From: Macquaria australasica
Taxonomy: Eukaryota > Chordata > Actinopteri > Centrarchiformes > Percichthyidae
Length of the DNA: 64,000 nt
Assembly (NCBI GenBank): GCA_005408345.1
Contig: SEMN01001271.1
Coordinates: 1-64,000, forward strand
Reading direction: 5' to 3'
Shown: one piece after another, positions 10,069-21,700 of the stretch
Layout of the letters: each line of letters opens with the position of its first letter
Numbering within the stretch: the first letter of the stretch is position 1
Position numbers and translations under genes: made by a program
The notes under the pieces: generated by a model
Database searches by the model: none
Seen by the model: the letters and a program-made list of their open reading frames with translations, nothing else
What the model was told of the DNA's origin: nothing

Positions 10069-13000
10069 CTAAACTCTGCTTATACGCTTAGATTTGCGAG
10101 TTGGTGTTACCTCAGTACTTTTTCTCTTGCGGAGACTTCTCTTCTGAGCTGATCGAGGGTTCTTTTCTTCATCAGTCATAGACTCCTCTGCTTTTTGAAC
10201 TTTAGCACTGTGCCATCTGGATTTAGATTGGGGTGTAATTATTACTTCAGGAACTGACCTCCCTCTTAAAACTCTCTTTCCAATCACTACAGGCTCCGTC
10301 TCTTCCTCTGACATATTCTGCTCATCTTCCTCGTCCTCCATCGGTTCATTGGCAGAACATTCAGCTTTCTTGTTGTCTTTGTCCTCATCTGATTCCACTT
10401 TATCCTCTTCCTCCTTGTCAGTGACTGCCTCAGTCTCACCTCCCTCATCCTCCTCATCATTTTCCCTGTAATCCACTTTTGGTCTTCTTCGTATGGATCT
10501 TCGTTTTGGAAGTTGGATTTCTTCTGCTTTGTCCTCTTCTTTGTCTGCGACAGTTTTCATCCTCTTTCTGAGACTTCTGCCTCCTACTACTGAGGAGTCC
10601 ACAGTTTTAACTTCTTTACTTTCTGATAGCTCTTCCTCGGGTGATTCTGTTTCTTCTGTTGCTGGCTCTTCACCAGCTGTTTCCTTAGCCTGGTCCTCTG
10701 CAGTATCTTCAGTTTCTGCTTGTTCCTCAGCATTTAGCTCTCTGTTTTCAGGTGAATCATCAGTCAATTGCAGCACTTCTTCTTGTGTTTCCTCTTCCTG
10801 CTGCTGAGTCTCCACTACTTGTATTATTGTTGTTACAGCTGGAGCTTCTTTCTCTGCCATCACAGATGCATCTTCAACTAGTGCCTTTTCTTCAGCAATG
10901 GCAGTGTCAGATCTCACTTCTGTAGCAGCTATCACTGTGGTTTCCTCTTCCTCAGCTGAGTTTGTCTCTTCTACTTCAGCTGATGAAATCTCAACCATAT
11001 CAGTACCAGTTTCATCCACAGCTGCCACAATGCTGTCCTCCTTTTCAAGCACTGCTGCTTCCTCTGTCGATGCAACCTTCATCTGCTCTGCATCCCCTAC
11101 AGCAGATTCTCCCTCTGCCGCACTCCCAACTTCTTCCTCTTCCACATCTTTCTCTTTCTTCACCTCCATTTCCATACTCTTTACTTCTTCCTCAGCCTTC
11201 TCCCGTTTATCCTCAGTTAATTCCTGCCCTGCCTCTTCTTCCACTCCTTCAGTCTCTTCAGCAGTAGTTTCTTCTTCTCCCTCTTCCTCTGGCTGACACT
11301 GTGTACGTTCTCTTTTGGATTTATGCCTAGGTGTGGCAGGAGCAGACCTCCTTCTCTTCCTCAGAACTCTTGTTTCTACTGCTGGCTCATATGTATCAGC
11401 ACTCTTTTCCACCACTGCCCCCTCTTGTTCATTTTCTTCCTGTTGGCTTTGTGTGGTTTTGGATCTTGGTGTGGCTTTTACTACCTTCCCACCACTTCTA
11501 AGAACTCTTGTTTCAACAACTGGTCCTTCTTCCTCATCAGTACATTTTCCCTCATCTGTATTAGGTGTCTCTTCAGCACTTTCCCCAACAAGAGTCTCTT
11601 TCTGTCCATCTGCACATGTCTCTGAAACAGAAGACTGTTCCTCTTCCACTGTTTCTTGCTCTGTGAGTGATTCCTCTGCCACAGCTTCTACTTTTTCCAT
11701 CTCAACTTCTGTCTCTGTTTTTTCTTCTTTCTGAGCTGCAGCTTCCTCCTCATTCCTTTCTTCAATCTTCTCGTCTCTGCGTTCCCCTTTTTCTTCAGCT
11801 TCTCCCAGCACTGGTTTGGTTTCCTTGACTTGCATATCTTCTATAGTTTCGTCTTCTCCCTCTTCCTTTGTCTCACACTGTGTGCGGGCCTTTTTGGATT
11901 TAAGTGTAGCTGTGGCAGCAGACTGTCTTCCCTTCCTCAGATATCTTGTTTCTACTGCTGGTTCATATCCTTCTGTGCTGTTTTCTCCAGTTGCCTCTTC
12001 CTCTTGCTCATCATCTTGAATTTTTATGATTTTGCTTCTTGTTGTGGCTCTCACTATCTTTTCACCACTTCTCAGGACTCTTGTTTCAATAACTGGTGCT
12101 TCCTCTTTCTCAGAAACGCCTTTTGCCTCGTCATCCTTTGCTCTCAGTGGTGTCTCTTGTGCACTTTCTCCAGCTGCATTTTCCACCACTTCAGATGTAG
12201 AGGTTGACTGTTCCCTCTCCACTGTATCTTGTGTTATGACTGCTTCCTCAGCAACATCATCCAAAGTCTTTCCCTCATCAGCACTTTGTCCAACTGAAGC
12301 CTCTACATCCTCATCTGCAATTGTCTCAGTACTGCCGGCATGTCCTTCCTCTGGAGCATCTTGTTGTATAACAGCTTCCACTGCCACAGTATCCGCATTC
12401 TCAACCCCCATTTCTGGTTCTATATTTTCTACTTGTTGAGTTTCATCCTTTTCTTCACCCTTCTCCTGATCAATCATCTGTTGTTGTTCCTCAGCTTGTT
12501 CCTCTTCATCCTCTGCCTCTCTCTCCTCAACTGCTGTAGATTCCTGTCCTCCCACTTCTTCTTTATCTTCTTCCTGGAGTTGCTTGTGTGTTCCTTTTGT
12601 TGTACATCCATGTGCAACATGCATAGACTTCCTTCCTCTCCTCAGAACTCTCATTTGAACTGATTCTTTTCTAATTCCTGAAGCTTCGTCCTTTTCTTCT
12701 TCACCATTTTCCTCTCTGCTTCTTGCTAATTTGCGTCTTGATGTAGCTTTGACTGCATCTTCTTCAGCTGTCTCCTCAGCTCTCCCCTCCCCTCTATCTT
12801 GTATTGTGACTGCATCTTCCACTTTCTCCTCAAATCCTTCCTCTTTCACAACTACCTTCTCCAGCTCAGTTTTTTTTATTTTAACAGGGGAACCAGCCAT
12901 TGTTTCTTCCCCCTGCTCCTCTTCTGCCTCAGCAGCAGTCTTTTCTACAGGGACACCCTTCTTGACAGCAGCTGTTTCTTCCTGGACGTCATGATGTTTT

Positions 13001-15780
13001 TTTTTCAGGTCCACTAAAACCACAGTCACTCTTTGGAGTTCAGAAAGCTGGGGTGCCATTTCTTCACTCTGTTTCTCCTCCTCACTAGGTGTAAATATAG
13101 AGTCAGTGGTGGGCTTGGGTAATGGTGTGTCAGTCTCTCCTCCTTGTACTTCTAAATTATCTGCAGCAGCTGTCACTCCAGCTGTGTTCTCTTCAGTCAA
13201 TGACATTGTTCCTTCTTCTGACACTCCTTTTTCCACTTCTAGAGTAACAAGTTCCTCCTTCTCTTCCTCTATTTTATCCTCCTCTGGAGCTTTCATCTCG
13301 TCCCCTTCTGTTGGTGCTTCTTCAGCTGATCCCAGCCCTGCTTCTTCTTCTTCTTCTTCCTCTACCTCTGCTGATTTCTTTGCCCCCCCTTCCTCTTTCT
13401 GGAGTTGTTTGCGGTTTCTACAAACAGATTTAACCTTTTCTCCTATCTCCCCCTTAATGTTTTCCTCTATCTCTTTATCTGTCTTTTCTACAGCTTCTTC
13501 CTTAACTGCCTCTTCTACCTCTACTCCTGTTTCCTCCACACTTTTAGATTCTTCTTCTCCTTTTTGCGCTTCTTCCTGGATTTGTTTATGGGTTATTGTG
13601 GATCTGCCTTTAGCTGTGGCAGAGGCAGATATCCTCCCCCATCTCAGTGTTCTTGTTGTCACTGCTGGTTCTTCTTCTTCACTGTTTTCTGCTTCACCTT
13701 TATCCACCTCATTTTCAGTAATACTCTCTCCTTTGTTGCCTTCACCCTGCTGTTGGTTGCTTCTACTGGCAGATTTGCAGCTTGCTTCAACTGTCTTTCT
13801 TCCACTTCTAAGAACTCTCGTTTCAATAACCGGTGCTTCCTCTCCTTCACTTTTTCCCTCATCCACATTGGCAGATTCTTCTTTTTCTTTATCAAAATAG
13901 TTTTCTTCAAGCTCTTTCTTCTTGGAAGTCTCTGCCTCTGCAGTTGCATCTACATATGTTTCTGTACTGTTTTTCTGTTTTCCTCCATCCTCCTCTTCCA
14001 ACACAAGCATTTCTGGCTCTGGTATTTGTTCCTCTGCAACACAACTGGACTCTTCCTTCTCTTTTATGGCTTTCATCTCCATCTGTTCTTTTTCTGGAGC
14101 AGCACACTCTCCATCAACTGGTGTTTCTTCTGCCTCCTTCACACTAAGATGATGGCAGGTTGTTTTTAGGTCCACTAAGATAATAGTAGCCTTCTGGAGC
14201 TTGGGGATTTCAGAGCCAATGTGCTTTTCCTGGGGCTCTTTAGGTACTGGTGCGGCAGACTCATCTAGAACTTCATCAGGTATTACTGTTTTTGAAGCAG
14301 CAGCAACAGTGTCAGTCTCTGGTATCATGTCATCTGCCTCTTCCTCCTCATATGCTTCCATCACTGATACAGTCTCTGTTTCTCCCTCAGTCTCTTCCAC
14401 TTCCTGTACTTCCTTGCTATCCTCCATGTTCACCCCACTCGAAGGTATTACGTCCTCTGCTGCTTTCTCTGCCTTTGGAATTGTACCTTCTTTCACAACA
14501 GTTAATTTGTCGGTCTCTTCTTCTGTTTTATTAACAGTCTCCTCTTGTTCCACCTGGTGGTATTCCTCCATCTGTGTTTCGGTTGCTTGTTCATCTGTTT
14601 TCTCTTCACTAGCAGAACCACCTGCTCCCAGGTCAGCTTCATCTGTGTGCTCTCCCTCTTGTTTCTGATGTCTTTTGCTTTGTTTTGTGGGTTTAGGTTT
14701 AGGAGTGACTGTATGTCTGCCTCTCAAAGCTCTCTTCTGCGCAACAGGGAGCTCCTGTATCTCATTACCAGAGGCCTCTTGTTTATCCTGTCTCATTGAT
14801 GTTTCTACCTCAACACCCTCTTGTTCTTTCTCAGATTCATCTGTTACTTTTTCATCCTCATTTTTATTTATAAGTGCATTCTCTGCTGTATTTAGACGTT
14901 CTGTGGAACCCTTCACTGCAGTGTCTTCCACGTCAGGCTCCTCTTGTTTCTCTGTCTCCTCTTCATTTGTCAGTTGTTCATTATCCAGCTGTTGCTTTTC
15001 TCTTAATTCTTCCACTGCAACTACATCCTCTTTTATGGAGGTAATTTTTTCTGGTTCTTCTCCCTCAGTAACAGCTAACTCATCTACTATTTCCGTTGTA
15101 GAAATTTTATTCTCATCTGCCATTTCATTGACCTCTTTCTCTAATTCTTCACATACTTTCTGGCTGTGTTGTGCATATTTGCATTTAGGTATGGGGGTGT
15201 TCATAACAGTTCTTCCTCTCAAAAGTCTCCCACCACCCTGGGCTGCAGTTTCCTCCTTTACCTCCTCCTCTGGCTTGCTGTGCCGCTGAGATCTTCGTAT
15301 GGGGGTTTCACTGTGTACAGTTTTAATGGCCTTTACAACAGTTCTTCCTGTTTTTCCAACTTCACCAAGTGTTGACAGACTTACCTCATGCTGTGTAACT
15401 TTTTCTTCCAACTTTTCATCAGTGACCTCTCTCACTTTGTTCAGAGTTTCTGCTTCCTTGTGTACCTCTAAAACTTCTTCAGAATCTACCAGCATTGCAG
15501 TGTCTTCCTTCTGACACGTTTCCTCTGCTTCCTCAATTTCTGAAGCCACATTCTCAACTGTTATCTGTGAGTCATGGGAGGTGTTGTTCAGATCCTGTCT
15601 GGCATAATCTTCTACTTGTTGCTCCTCAGCTGTAGGTGCTGATGTAACATCAGCTTCTTCTAGGTGATGTGAGGCTAGGACAGCAGCTGGTTTGTCTGTA
15701 GACATTGTAGCTGCTTCTACGTCAGGTGCAGCATCAACTACATCCTCTCCTTTTTCTTCAGGAGCCACACTGAAAATACC
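10069..15780 (-). CDS. fam169 (paralogue unresolved): FAM169-family terminal exon: acidic repeat tail (residues 378-2280)
   Basis: A single exon of 5712 coding bases begins at the acceptor AG 15782-15781 (GIFSVAPEEKGED) and ends with KSKRISRV and stop at 10069. It is extremely rich in Glu, with Ala, Thr, Val and Lys. About twelve basic motifs of the form R-x-LR-x-G/R-R punctuate it, at nucleotides near 15210, 14715, 13815, 13645, 12640, 12078, 11943, 11503, 11362, 10565, 10262 and 10125. Examples are ETRVLRSGRK, ETRYLRKGRQ, KRVLRGRS and KRSLRKRK. A second internal duplication is KLQKATIILVDLK (about 14190) and ELQRVTVVLVDLKKKHH (about 13020). No folded domain or membrane segment is evident. 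The tail is probably disordered; a nuclear role is suggested by the terminal lysine/arginine clusters. Serine-rich frames on the other strand are compositional shadows. Confidence 0.9.
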   Translation of the reverse strand, partial: GIFSVAPEEKGEDVVDAAPDVEAATMSTDKPAAVLASHHLEEADVTSAPTAEEQQVEDYARQDLNNTSHDSQITVENVASEIEEAEETCQKEDTAMLVDSEEVLEVHKEAETLNKVREVTDEKLEEKVTQHEVSLSTLGEVGKTGRTVVKAIKTVHSETPIRRSQRHSKPEEEVKEETAAQGGGRLLRGRTVMNTPIPKCKYAQHSQKVCEELEKEVNEMADENKISTTEIVDELAVTEGEEPEKITSIKEDVVAVEELREKQQLDNEQLTNEEETEKQEEPDVEDTAVKGSTERLNTAENALINKNEDEKVTDESEKEQEGVEVETSMRQDKQEASGNEIQELPVAQKRALRGRHTVTPKPKPTKQSKRHQKQEGEHTDEADLGAGGSASEEKTDEQATETQMEEYHQVEQEETVNKTEEETDKLTVVKEGTIPKAEKAAEDVIPSSGVNMEDSKEVQEVEETEGETETVSVMEAYEEEEADDMIPETDTVAAASKTVIPDEVLDESAAPVPKEPQEKHIGSEIPKLQKATIILVDLKTTCHHLSVKEAEETPVDGECAAPEKEQMEMKAIKEKEESSCVAEEQIPEPEMLVLEEEDGGKQKNSTETYVDATAEAETSKKKELEENYFDKEKEESANVDEGKSEGEEAPVIETRVLRSGRKTVEASCKSASRSNQQQGEGNKGESITENEVDKGEAENSEEEEPAVTTRTLRWGRISASATAKGRSTITHKQIQEEAQKGEEESKSVEETGVEVEEAVKEEAVEKTDKEIEENIKGEIGEKVKSVCRNRKQLQKEEGGAKKSAEVEEEEEEEAGLGSAEEAPTEGDEMKAPEEDKIEEEKEELVTLEVEKGVSEEGTMSLTEENTAGVTAAADNLEVQGGETDTPLPKPTTDSIFTPSEEEKQSEEMAPQLSELQRVTVVLVDLKKKHHDVQEETAAVKKGVPVEKTAAEAEEEQGEETMAGSPVKIKKTELEKVVVKEEGFEEKVEDAVTIQDRGEGRAEETAEEDAVKATSRRKLARSREENGEEEKDEASGIRKESVQMRVLRRGRKSMHVAHGCTTKGTHKQLQEEDKEEVGGQESTAVEEREAEDEEEQAEEQQQMIDQEKGEEKDETQQVENIEPEMGVENADTVAVEAVIQQDAPEEGHAGSTETIADEDVEASVGQSADEGKTLDDVAEEAVITQDTVEREQSTSTSEVVENAAGESAQETPLRAKDDEAKGVSEKEEAPVIETRVLRSGEKIVRATTRSKIIKIQDDEQEEEATGENSTEGYEPAVETRYLRKGRQSAATATLKSKKARTQCETKEEGEDETIEDMQVKETKPVLGEAEEKGERRDEKIEERNEEEAAAQKEEKTETEVEMEKVEAVAEESLTEQETVEEEQSSVSETCADGQKETLVGESAEETPNTDEGKCTDEEEGPVVETRVLRSGGKVVKATPRSKTTQSQQEENEQEGAVVEKSADTYEPAVETRVLRKRRRSAPATPRHKSKRERTQCQPEEEGEEETTAEETEGVEEEAGQELTEDKREKAEEEVKSMEMEVKKEKDVEEEEVGSAAEGESAVGDAEQMKVASTEEAAVLEKEDSIVAAVDETGTDMVEISSAEVEETNSAEEEETTVIAATEVRSDTAIAEEKALVEDASVMAEKEAPAVTTIIQVVETQQQEEETQEEVLQLTDDSPENRELNAEEQAETEDTAEDQAKETAGEEPATEETESPEEELSESKEVKTVDSSVVGGRSLRKRMKTVADKEEDKAEEIQLPKRRSIRRRPKVDYRENDEEDEGGETEAVTDKEEEDKVESDEDKDNKKAECSANEPMEDEEDEQNMSEEETEPVVIGKRVLRGRSVPEVIITPQSKSRWHSAKVQKAEESMTDEEKNPRSAQKRSLRKRKSTEVTPTRKSKRISRV

Positions 15781-18700
15781 CTAAAAATGAACATAGACTA
15801 AGCATTGAATCACAAACATGTTCTTTACTGTTCATATAGACAAACATGCAAATATGAATTTGCATATACATACCTCAGTCTGTATCAATTCAGAGGCAGT
15901 CTTCAGTTGTGCAGAAACTTGCTCCTCTCTGGGGGTTTCTGCTTCAATATCCTCGATTCTAAAAGATGTTAATCACTTGTTAATTTCAAGCATTATACAC
16001 TGTAATAAAGTGTATAGTTTGGTGGTGTGACGACACAGAGCAGATTGTTTATGTTAAGATAGTAAAAATCAACCACTCAAAATTTGATTTTGACAAGATG
16101 CCTTCTTGCCAAAACAGTCATGACAGATAATAAACTTGATTGTAACTGCTGTGGCTGCAATCAAGCCACAGCAGTCAGGCTTTAGACCTACTAGAGTTCA
16201 TAGTACAATAACTGCTGCAACTGCTGTTGTGGATGACATTTTTAATTCACTTGATAAAAAGCAACACTGCTGCACTCTGTAGATCTGTCTAAGGCTTTCG
16301 ATACTGTTGATCACTACATTTTGTTAAATAAGCTGCTTTCTGTGGGTTTAGATGATTCTTCTTATAGCTGGTTCAAATCAGATCTATCTGGTAGAGTCTG
16401 TTGTTGCCAATGGTTTCAAATCAAGTATTAGGCACCCTCCACATCACAGTCTGCCTTTGATGACCTCTAGCCCTCTCTGTTTAATCTCAAGCTTGTTCTA
16501 AATTCCAAAAAGACAAAATGTGTCCATTTCATAGAGTGCAAACCATTGAAGTTCCCAAACATATCCATGCTCTAAATTGAGATCTAATTGATACAGTACA
16601 GCATTATAAATACTTAGGAATTTGGTTAGACAGCAGATTGTCCAACAAAACTCATGCTGAACATCTTGCTAAAAAAATTAAATTTCAAATTGCATTCTTA
16701 TACCAAAACAGAGCTCGTTTCTCCTTTCAAAACAGAAAAACCATTATACACTGTCTCCATTAGATTATGGAAATATTCTGTATGCTTCCACTACCCTTAA
16801 ACCTCTGGATGTTATTTACCACAGTGCCATTTGATTCATTACTGCTATCACACTCACCACTGTGAATTATATGAAAAGGTCAGAGTTGGTTCACCACCAA
16901 CCATTTCATGTTTCTAACAGGTTCTCTGCACTCAGCGACACACCAATTATTGGTACTCCATTTTGAGAAATGTGAAATTAGCGACACCAGAGTCAAATGT
17001 ATCCCTGAGGCCAGAGTGGGCGACGTTGAATCATATTTAAAACCGCTGGCTAAGGATAAGCATAAATATAGGGAGACTTTTATTCACGCCGGCGGTAACG
17101 ACACCCAATTACGCCAATCGGATATCACAAAAATTAATGGTGAGTCAGCAAAGACAATGTCACACAAAACCCCATAGAAATGGTGTCTACCCCCCGACCA
17201 CTTAAATTAAATAAATCAAAAGTAAACAGAAGAGGAGTTATACATAAAAACCTAATAAAAATTAAAACCACCACTACAACAGTACAACAAAATATGAGAA
17301 TTAAATGTGGACTCTTAAACATCAGATCTGTCATCTAAAGCTGTATTAGTAAACGATCTAATATCAGATTATCATATTGATTTTGTCTTACTGAAACCTG
17401 GCTGTGTCATTAAGAATATGTTAGCCTAAATAAATCAAATTCTCCTAGTCACATTAATACTCACATTCCTCGAGGCACAGGCCAAGGAGGTGGAGTTGCA
17501 GCCATCTTCAATTGAAGCCTATTAATCAACCCTAAACCTAAACTAAATTATAACTTATTCAAAGGCCTTGTTCTTAGTCTTTTAACACCCAACCTGGAAA
17601 ACACTACAGCCAAAAACCTACGTTACGTCTAGGCTGGATTATTGCCACTTATTATCAGGCTGCCCCAATAAGTCCCTTAAGACTCTCCAGTTGATCCAGG
17701 ATGCTGTGACATGTGTACTGACAAGAACCAGGAAAAGAGATCTGGGAGGAAACCGTGGCTATTGTAAACTGCTTACCACATCGCCGCAAGCCCAGTCCTC
17801 TACTGTGATTGGCACATTGCGGGTTGTGGAAAGTGGGACTTGTAGTTTTTGAACCAGGGACGGATACATCCACACAACCCACGCCACACTTTATGTAAAC
17901 AAGATTACTGAACAATATTTATAACAATAACTTTCGTAAAATAGATGTAAAATTGAACAAGGGGGATGTGTTGCTCTTAGGAGGAGGCTGGCTAGAAGGA
18001 GTACATATTGGCCCAATGGCTCTGGCTAAATCTACGTCTGTCCACTACAAATGCATTATCCACAACCTGGATGAGTAACTAGTATAAATTTGTGTGTTAG
18101 TATAATATTATAACATCAAATAAAAAGTATAATTTCAGAAAATAGTAGCATGTTAGTATAATATTAATATATGAATTATATAATTTTAGTATATTAATTA
18201 TAATTTCATAAAATAGTATGCTATAGGCCTATAACCTACCACTAGTATAATATTTCCAGTTGGACAATACAGCAGTTTAAGAAATACATAACCAACATTT
18301 ACATCTGTATGTAGAACTGTACTGTACTACTGTATGTTCTCTTTCCTCCTGCTCTCGCTTGCTCTCTCTCCATCCCTCTCTCTCTCTCTCTCTCTCCCTC
18401 TCTGTCAACCCAACCAGTCGAGGCAGATGACCACACACCCAGAGCCTGGTTCTGCTCGATGTTTCTGCCTGTTAAAAGGGAGTTTTGATTTTTGTGATTG
18501 GTCGCTTCATGAAAAGTGACATTGATGAGCGCATCGACTTTATGAAAAGTTGAATATGTTTCAACAAAAGGCACCCAAGATAGCAAAACCGTGCTTATCT
18601 TATCCCTATTGTCTTCTGTCTTACGGCTTCAGCTGAAAAACCTTGACTAACAGTTTAACTGGTATTGAGGATCTTGAGGAGGAGGATGTGGGCTGGTGCA

Positions 18701-21700
18701 TAATCAAAGTGGGCCGATAACGCATCTCTCTAGCTCTTGTTTTTGTAAAATGGGCTTTTTGAGCGGCCCACCGAGCGACCAGCCCACCGGAACTACTCCC
18801 GGTGCTCCCGATGGCCAGTCCGACTATGTTTTGAAAGATTAGCGGGTGTGGGTGTCAATATCGCACACTGTGCTCGTAAATAATTTTTCCTGTTCGCAAA
18901 TATCCATTTTTAGGGGCAAATGCGAGTGAAATACTCGCACTGTAGAGTCCTGCTGTCACGGCTCCTTTTTTTCTGGACCCCATAAGTCATGCCTTCACTC
19001 ACCTCACCATCTGGATGCAACAGCTGCCTCTGCCTGACCCAGAAAATCTCCATGCTGGAAGGGAGAATTTCCATCCTGTACCAGATCAAAGATGAAGAAA
19101 GGATCCTTTACTCTTTGATCACCATGGGCCCTGCTGCTACCACCACAACTGCCAGAAAACTGGATTTGACTGTCCCATGTCTGGATGTCACCACTGCCCA
19201 AGTTGCAGATCACTGGATCCAGCTGGGAGCTAAGCCCAAGGCCCTGGTTATCGCCACCCCAAGCCAGAAGCATGGTCCCAACGGCACGACCCCTCTTCAC
19301 AATCCGGCTGCAAGCAGTTCACCCCTCATCGTGTTAACTCCTCGCAGGTTCAGACTTCTAAGCCACCTCCTCCTGCCTCACTGTTTATTGGTGATTCACT
19401 AATCAGAAACTTCAGGTCAAAAATGGCTGCTAAAGTTTTGTACATAGTCCAACAGATCCCATCCCTCCTGAGTAAACATCCTCACGTCAGAAATGTTGTC
19501 ATCCACGTTGCCATCCACATTGGCACCAACGATACTGCCTATCAACAGTCCTTAAGCGCAATTTTAACAGTCTTTTTAAATTAAAAATTAGTTTTTATCT
19601 CTGGACCAGTCCCCCCCTCCATCGAGGGGTAGGGCGTTTTAGGAGGCTGCATACATAGCTACAGTCAGAATGCTCCTCTCACAACTTAGTTTCAGTTGAT
19701 CATTTTAATCTCTTCTGGGAGCGTGCGTCCTTTTTTAACAGAGATGGCATTCACCCCAGTCCACAGGGCACCTGTGCACTAACTGCAAACATTCTTCATG
19801 CTATCTCTGCCAAACGCACATGAGAAATTATTCCTGCAGCACATCTGGGCACAGCACCGGTCACTGAACAGAACAGAATGTCTCCATCTTGCTCACTAGC
19901 TCCACCCACCGGTGCATAATGCTGTCTCCTCCCAGCGCTGTTTCGCACAGTTTTGATATCAGTTTTAACTGAATCTTGGTTACAAATGAATGATCATAGC
20001 TAGCTTGTCGAACTTTGATCTCCACTCTATAATTATTTTAACAAATGTTTGCTCTCATTTATTGCCCCCAAAAACCCACTGGCAGCTTTCTAGCAGAACT
20101 CCCTGAATTTTTATCCACTCTTGTTTTAAATTATGACAGTTGTTCTTTGTGGTGATTTTAATATCCATGTAGATGACCCCACTAATGTTCATGCTACTGA
20201 TTTTTTTAAAAATCACTCCTTCTTTTGATTTTGATTTGTGTGCGACAAACACATAACCATGGCCATACATTGGACCTTGTTTTTACCCTGGGTATAAAAA
20301 TATGCTCTGTGGAATTACTGGATATGGCTGTATCTGATCACAAATGTATAGTTTTTAACTGTGAATCGCCTGTTGTCAGTACTGTTGCACCCCGCTCCTT
20401 GTGCACTCACTAAACATTATTGCACCTCTTAAGACTCAGCCTAAGTCCTCAGAAAGAAAGCAGCCTTGGATAAATCAGAATATTCGCAGCAGTAAAAGGG
20501 AATGTAGGAAAGCTGAGCACAGATGGAAAAAAATTCGGCCTCCTTTTCAAAAAATGTATGAAAAAACAGTGTCCAAGCAATTTCTTTCTGCACTGGAAAA
20601 TAACAATTTTTGACATTTTTGAAAAGTTTCAATCTGGTTTCTGGAAGTATCACTGCCCTGCTCAAGGTTACCCATGACCTTTTAATGGCTACTGTCCTTG
20701 CACTTCTGGACCTTCGTGTAGCATTTGACATGATCGATCACAGCATCCTGTTAGACAGACTGAGGTACTAGGTGGGAATATCTGGTACAGCTTTACAATG
20801 GTTTTCATCTTACCTGTCCAATAGGAGTTTCTGTGTCTCTGTAAACAACCATATCTCTACATTTTCCTGTTAAGTATGGTGTGGGGTCGGTTTTGGGATC
20901 AGTTTTATTTTCTTTATACATGCTTCCCCACATTATTCATAGACATAGTGTCTCTTTTCATTTTTATGCTGATGACAAGCAGTTGTACTTGCCTGTTAGA
21001 TCCACCTCTTAGTACTGTACGTGCCGGTACGTACTTTGAGATCCTCAGGCAGAGGTCTGTTGTCTGTTCCAGAGGCCCGGCTGAAAACTAAAGGGGACAG
21101 AACGTTTACAGTCAGGGCCCCGAGGGTCTGGAATGATCTGCCCAAGGAAATCAGGTCAGCTGAGTCAGTGAACCCTTCTTAAAACATACTTTTATTGGAA
21201 AGCCTTCCCTGATTTTAGGTGTTGTAAATTTTGTTTGAACTGTCTTTTATTGTCATGATTTTATGAGAGTTTAAAGTTTTCTTTGAACCGTCTTTTATTT
21301 CCTTTAAATGTTATTATTTTTTATTGGTATCTGTTTTCTTGATTTTATGACTTGAATGTTTTATTTAGCTGTCTTTGTGAAGGACTTTGTAACATGGATT
21401 TTGAAAAGTGCTCTATAAATAAAAATTATTCTTATATTATAAAGTGGGTTTGTTGAAAATTCTTGAATTTGTTAACCCTGAGATGAGGGGAAACTGGGTT
21501 TTCAGTTCCAGAAACAGAGATCACTTTAACTCTGGGTCAGTTACTGTGGTAATACAACCCCGATTCCAAAAAAGTTGGGACGTTGCGTAAAACGTAAATG
21601 CGAATGCATCCTTTTTGCTAATCCTTTTTGACATATTCAATTGAAAACAGTACAAAGACAATATATTTAATGTTTCACCTTATCAACTTTATTGATTTTT

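Noticed and set aside
13106..13900. Plus-strand Ser/Thr-rich frames opposite the acidic tail (also 10898-11296, 11315-11734, 14675-15289)
   Set aside because: They mirror the GAA/GAG-rich coding strand. They have no splice partners or motifs and are compositional shadows.
10069..15768. The 1,899-residue frame as a complete gene starting at 15768
   Set aside because: The start would be GTG. A consensus splice acceptor lies 12 bases upstream at 15781-15782, and exon 9 joins in phase, so this is an internal exon.
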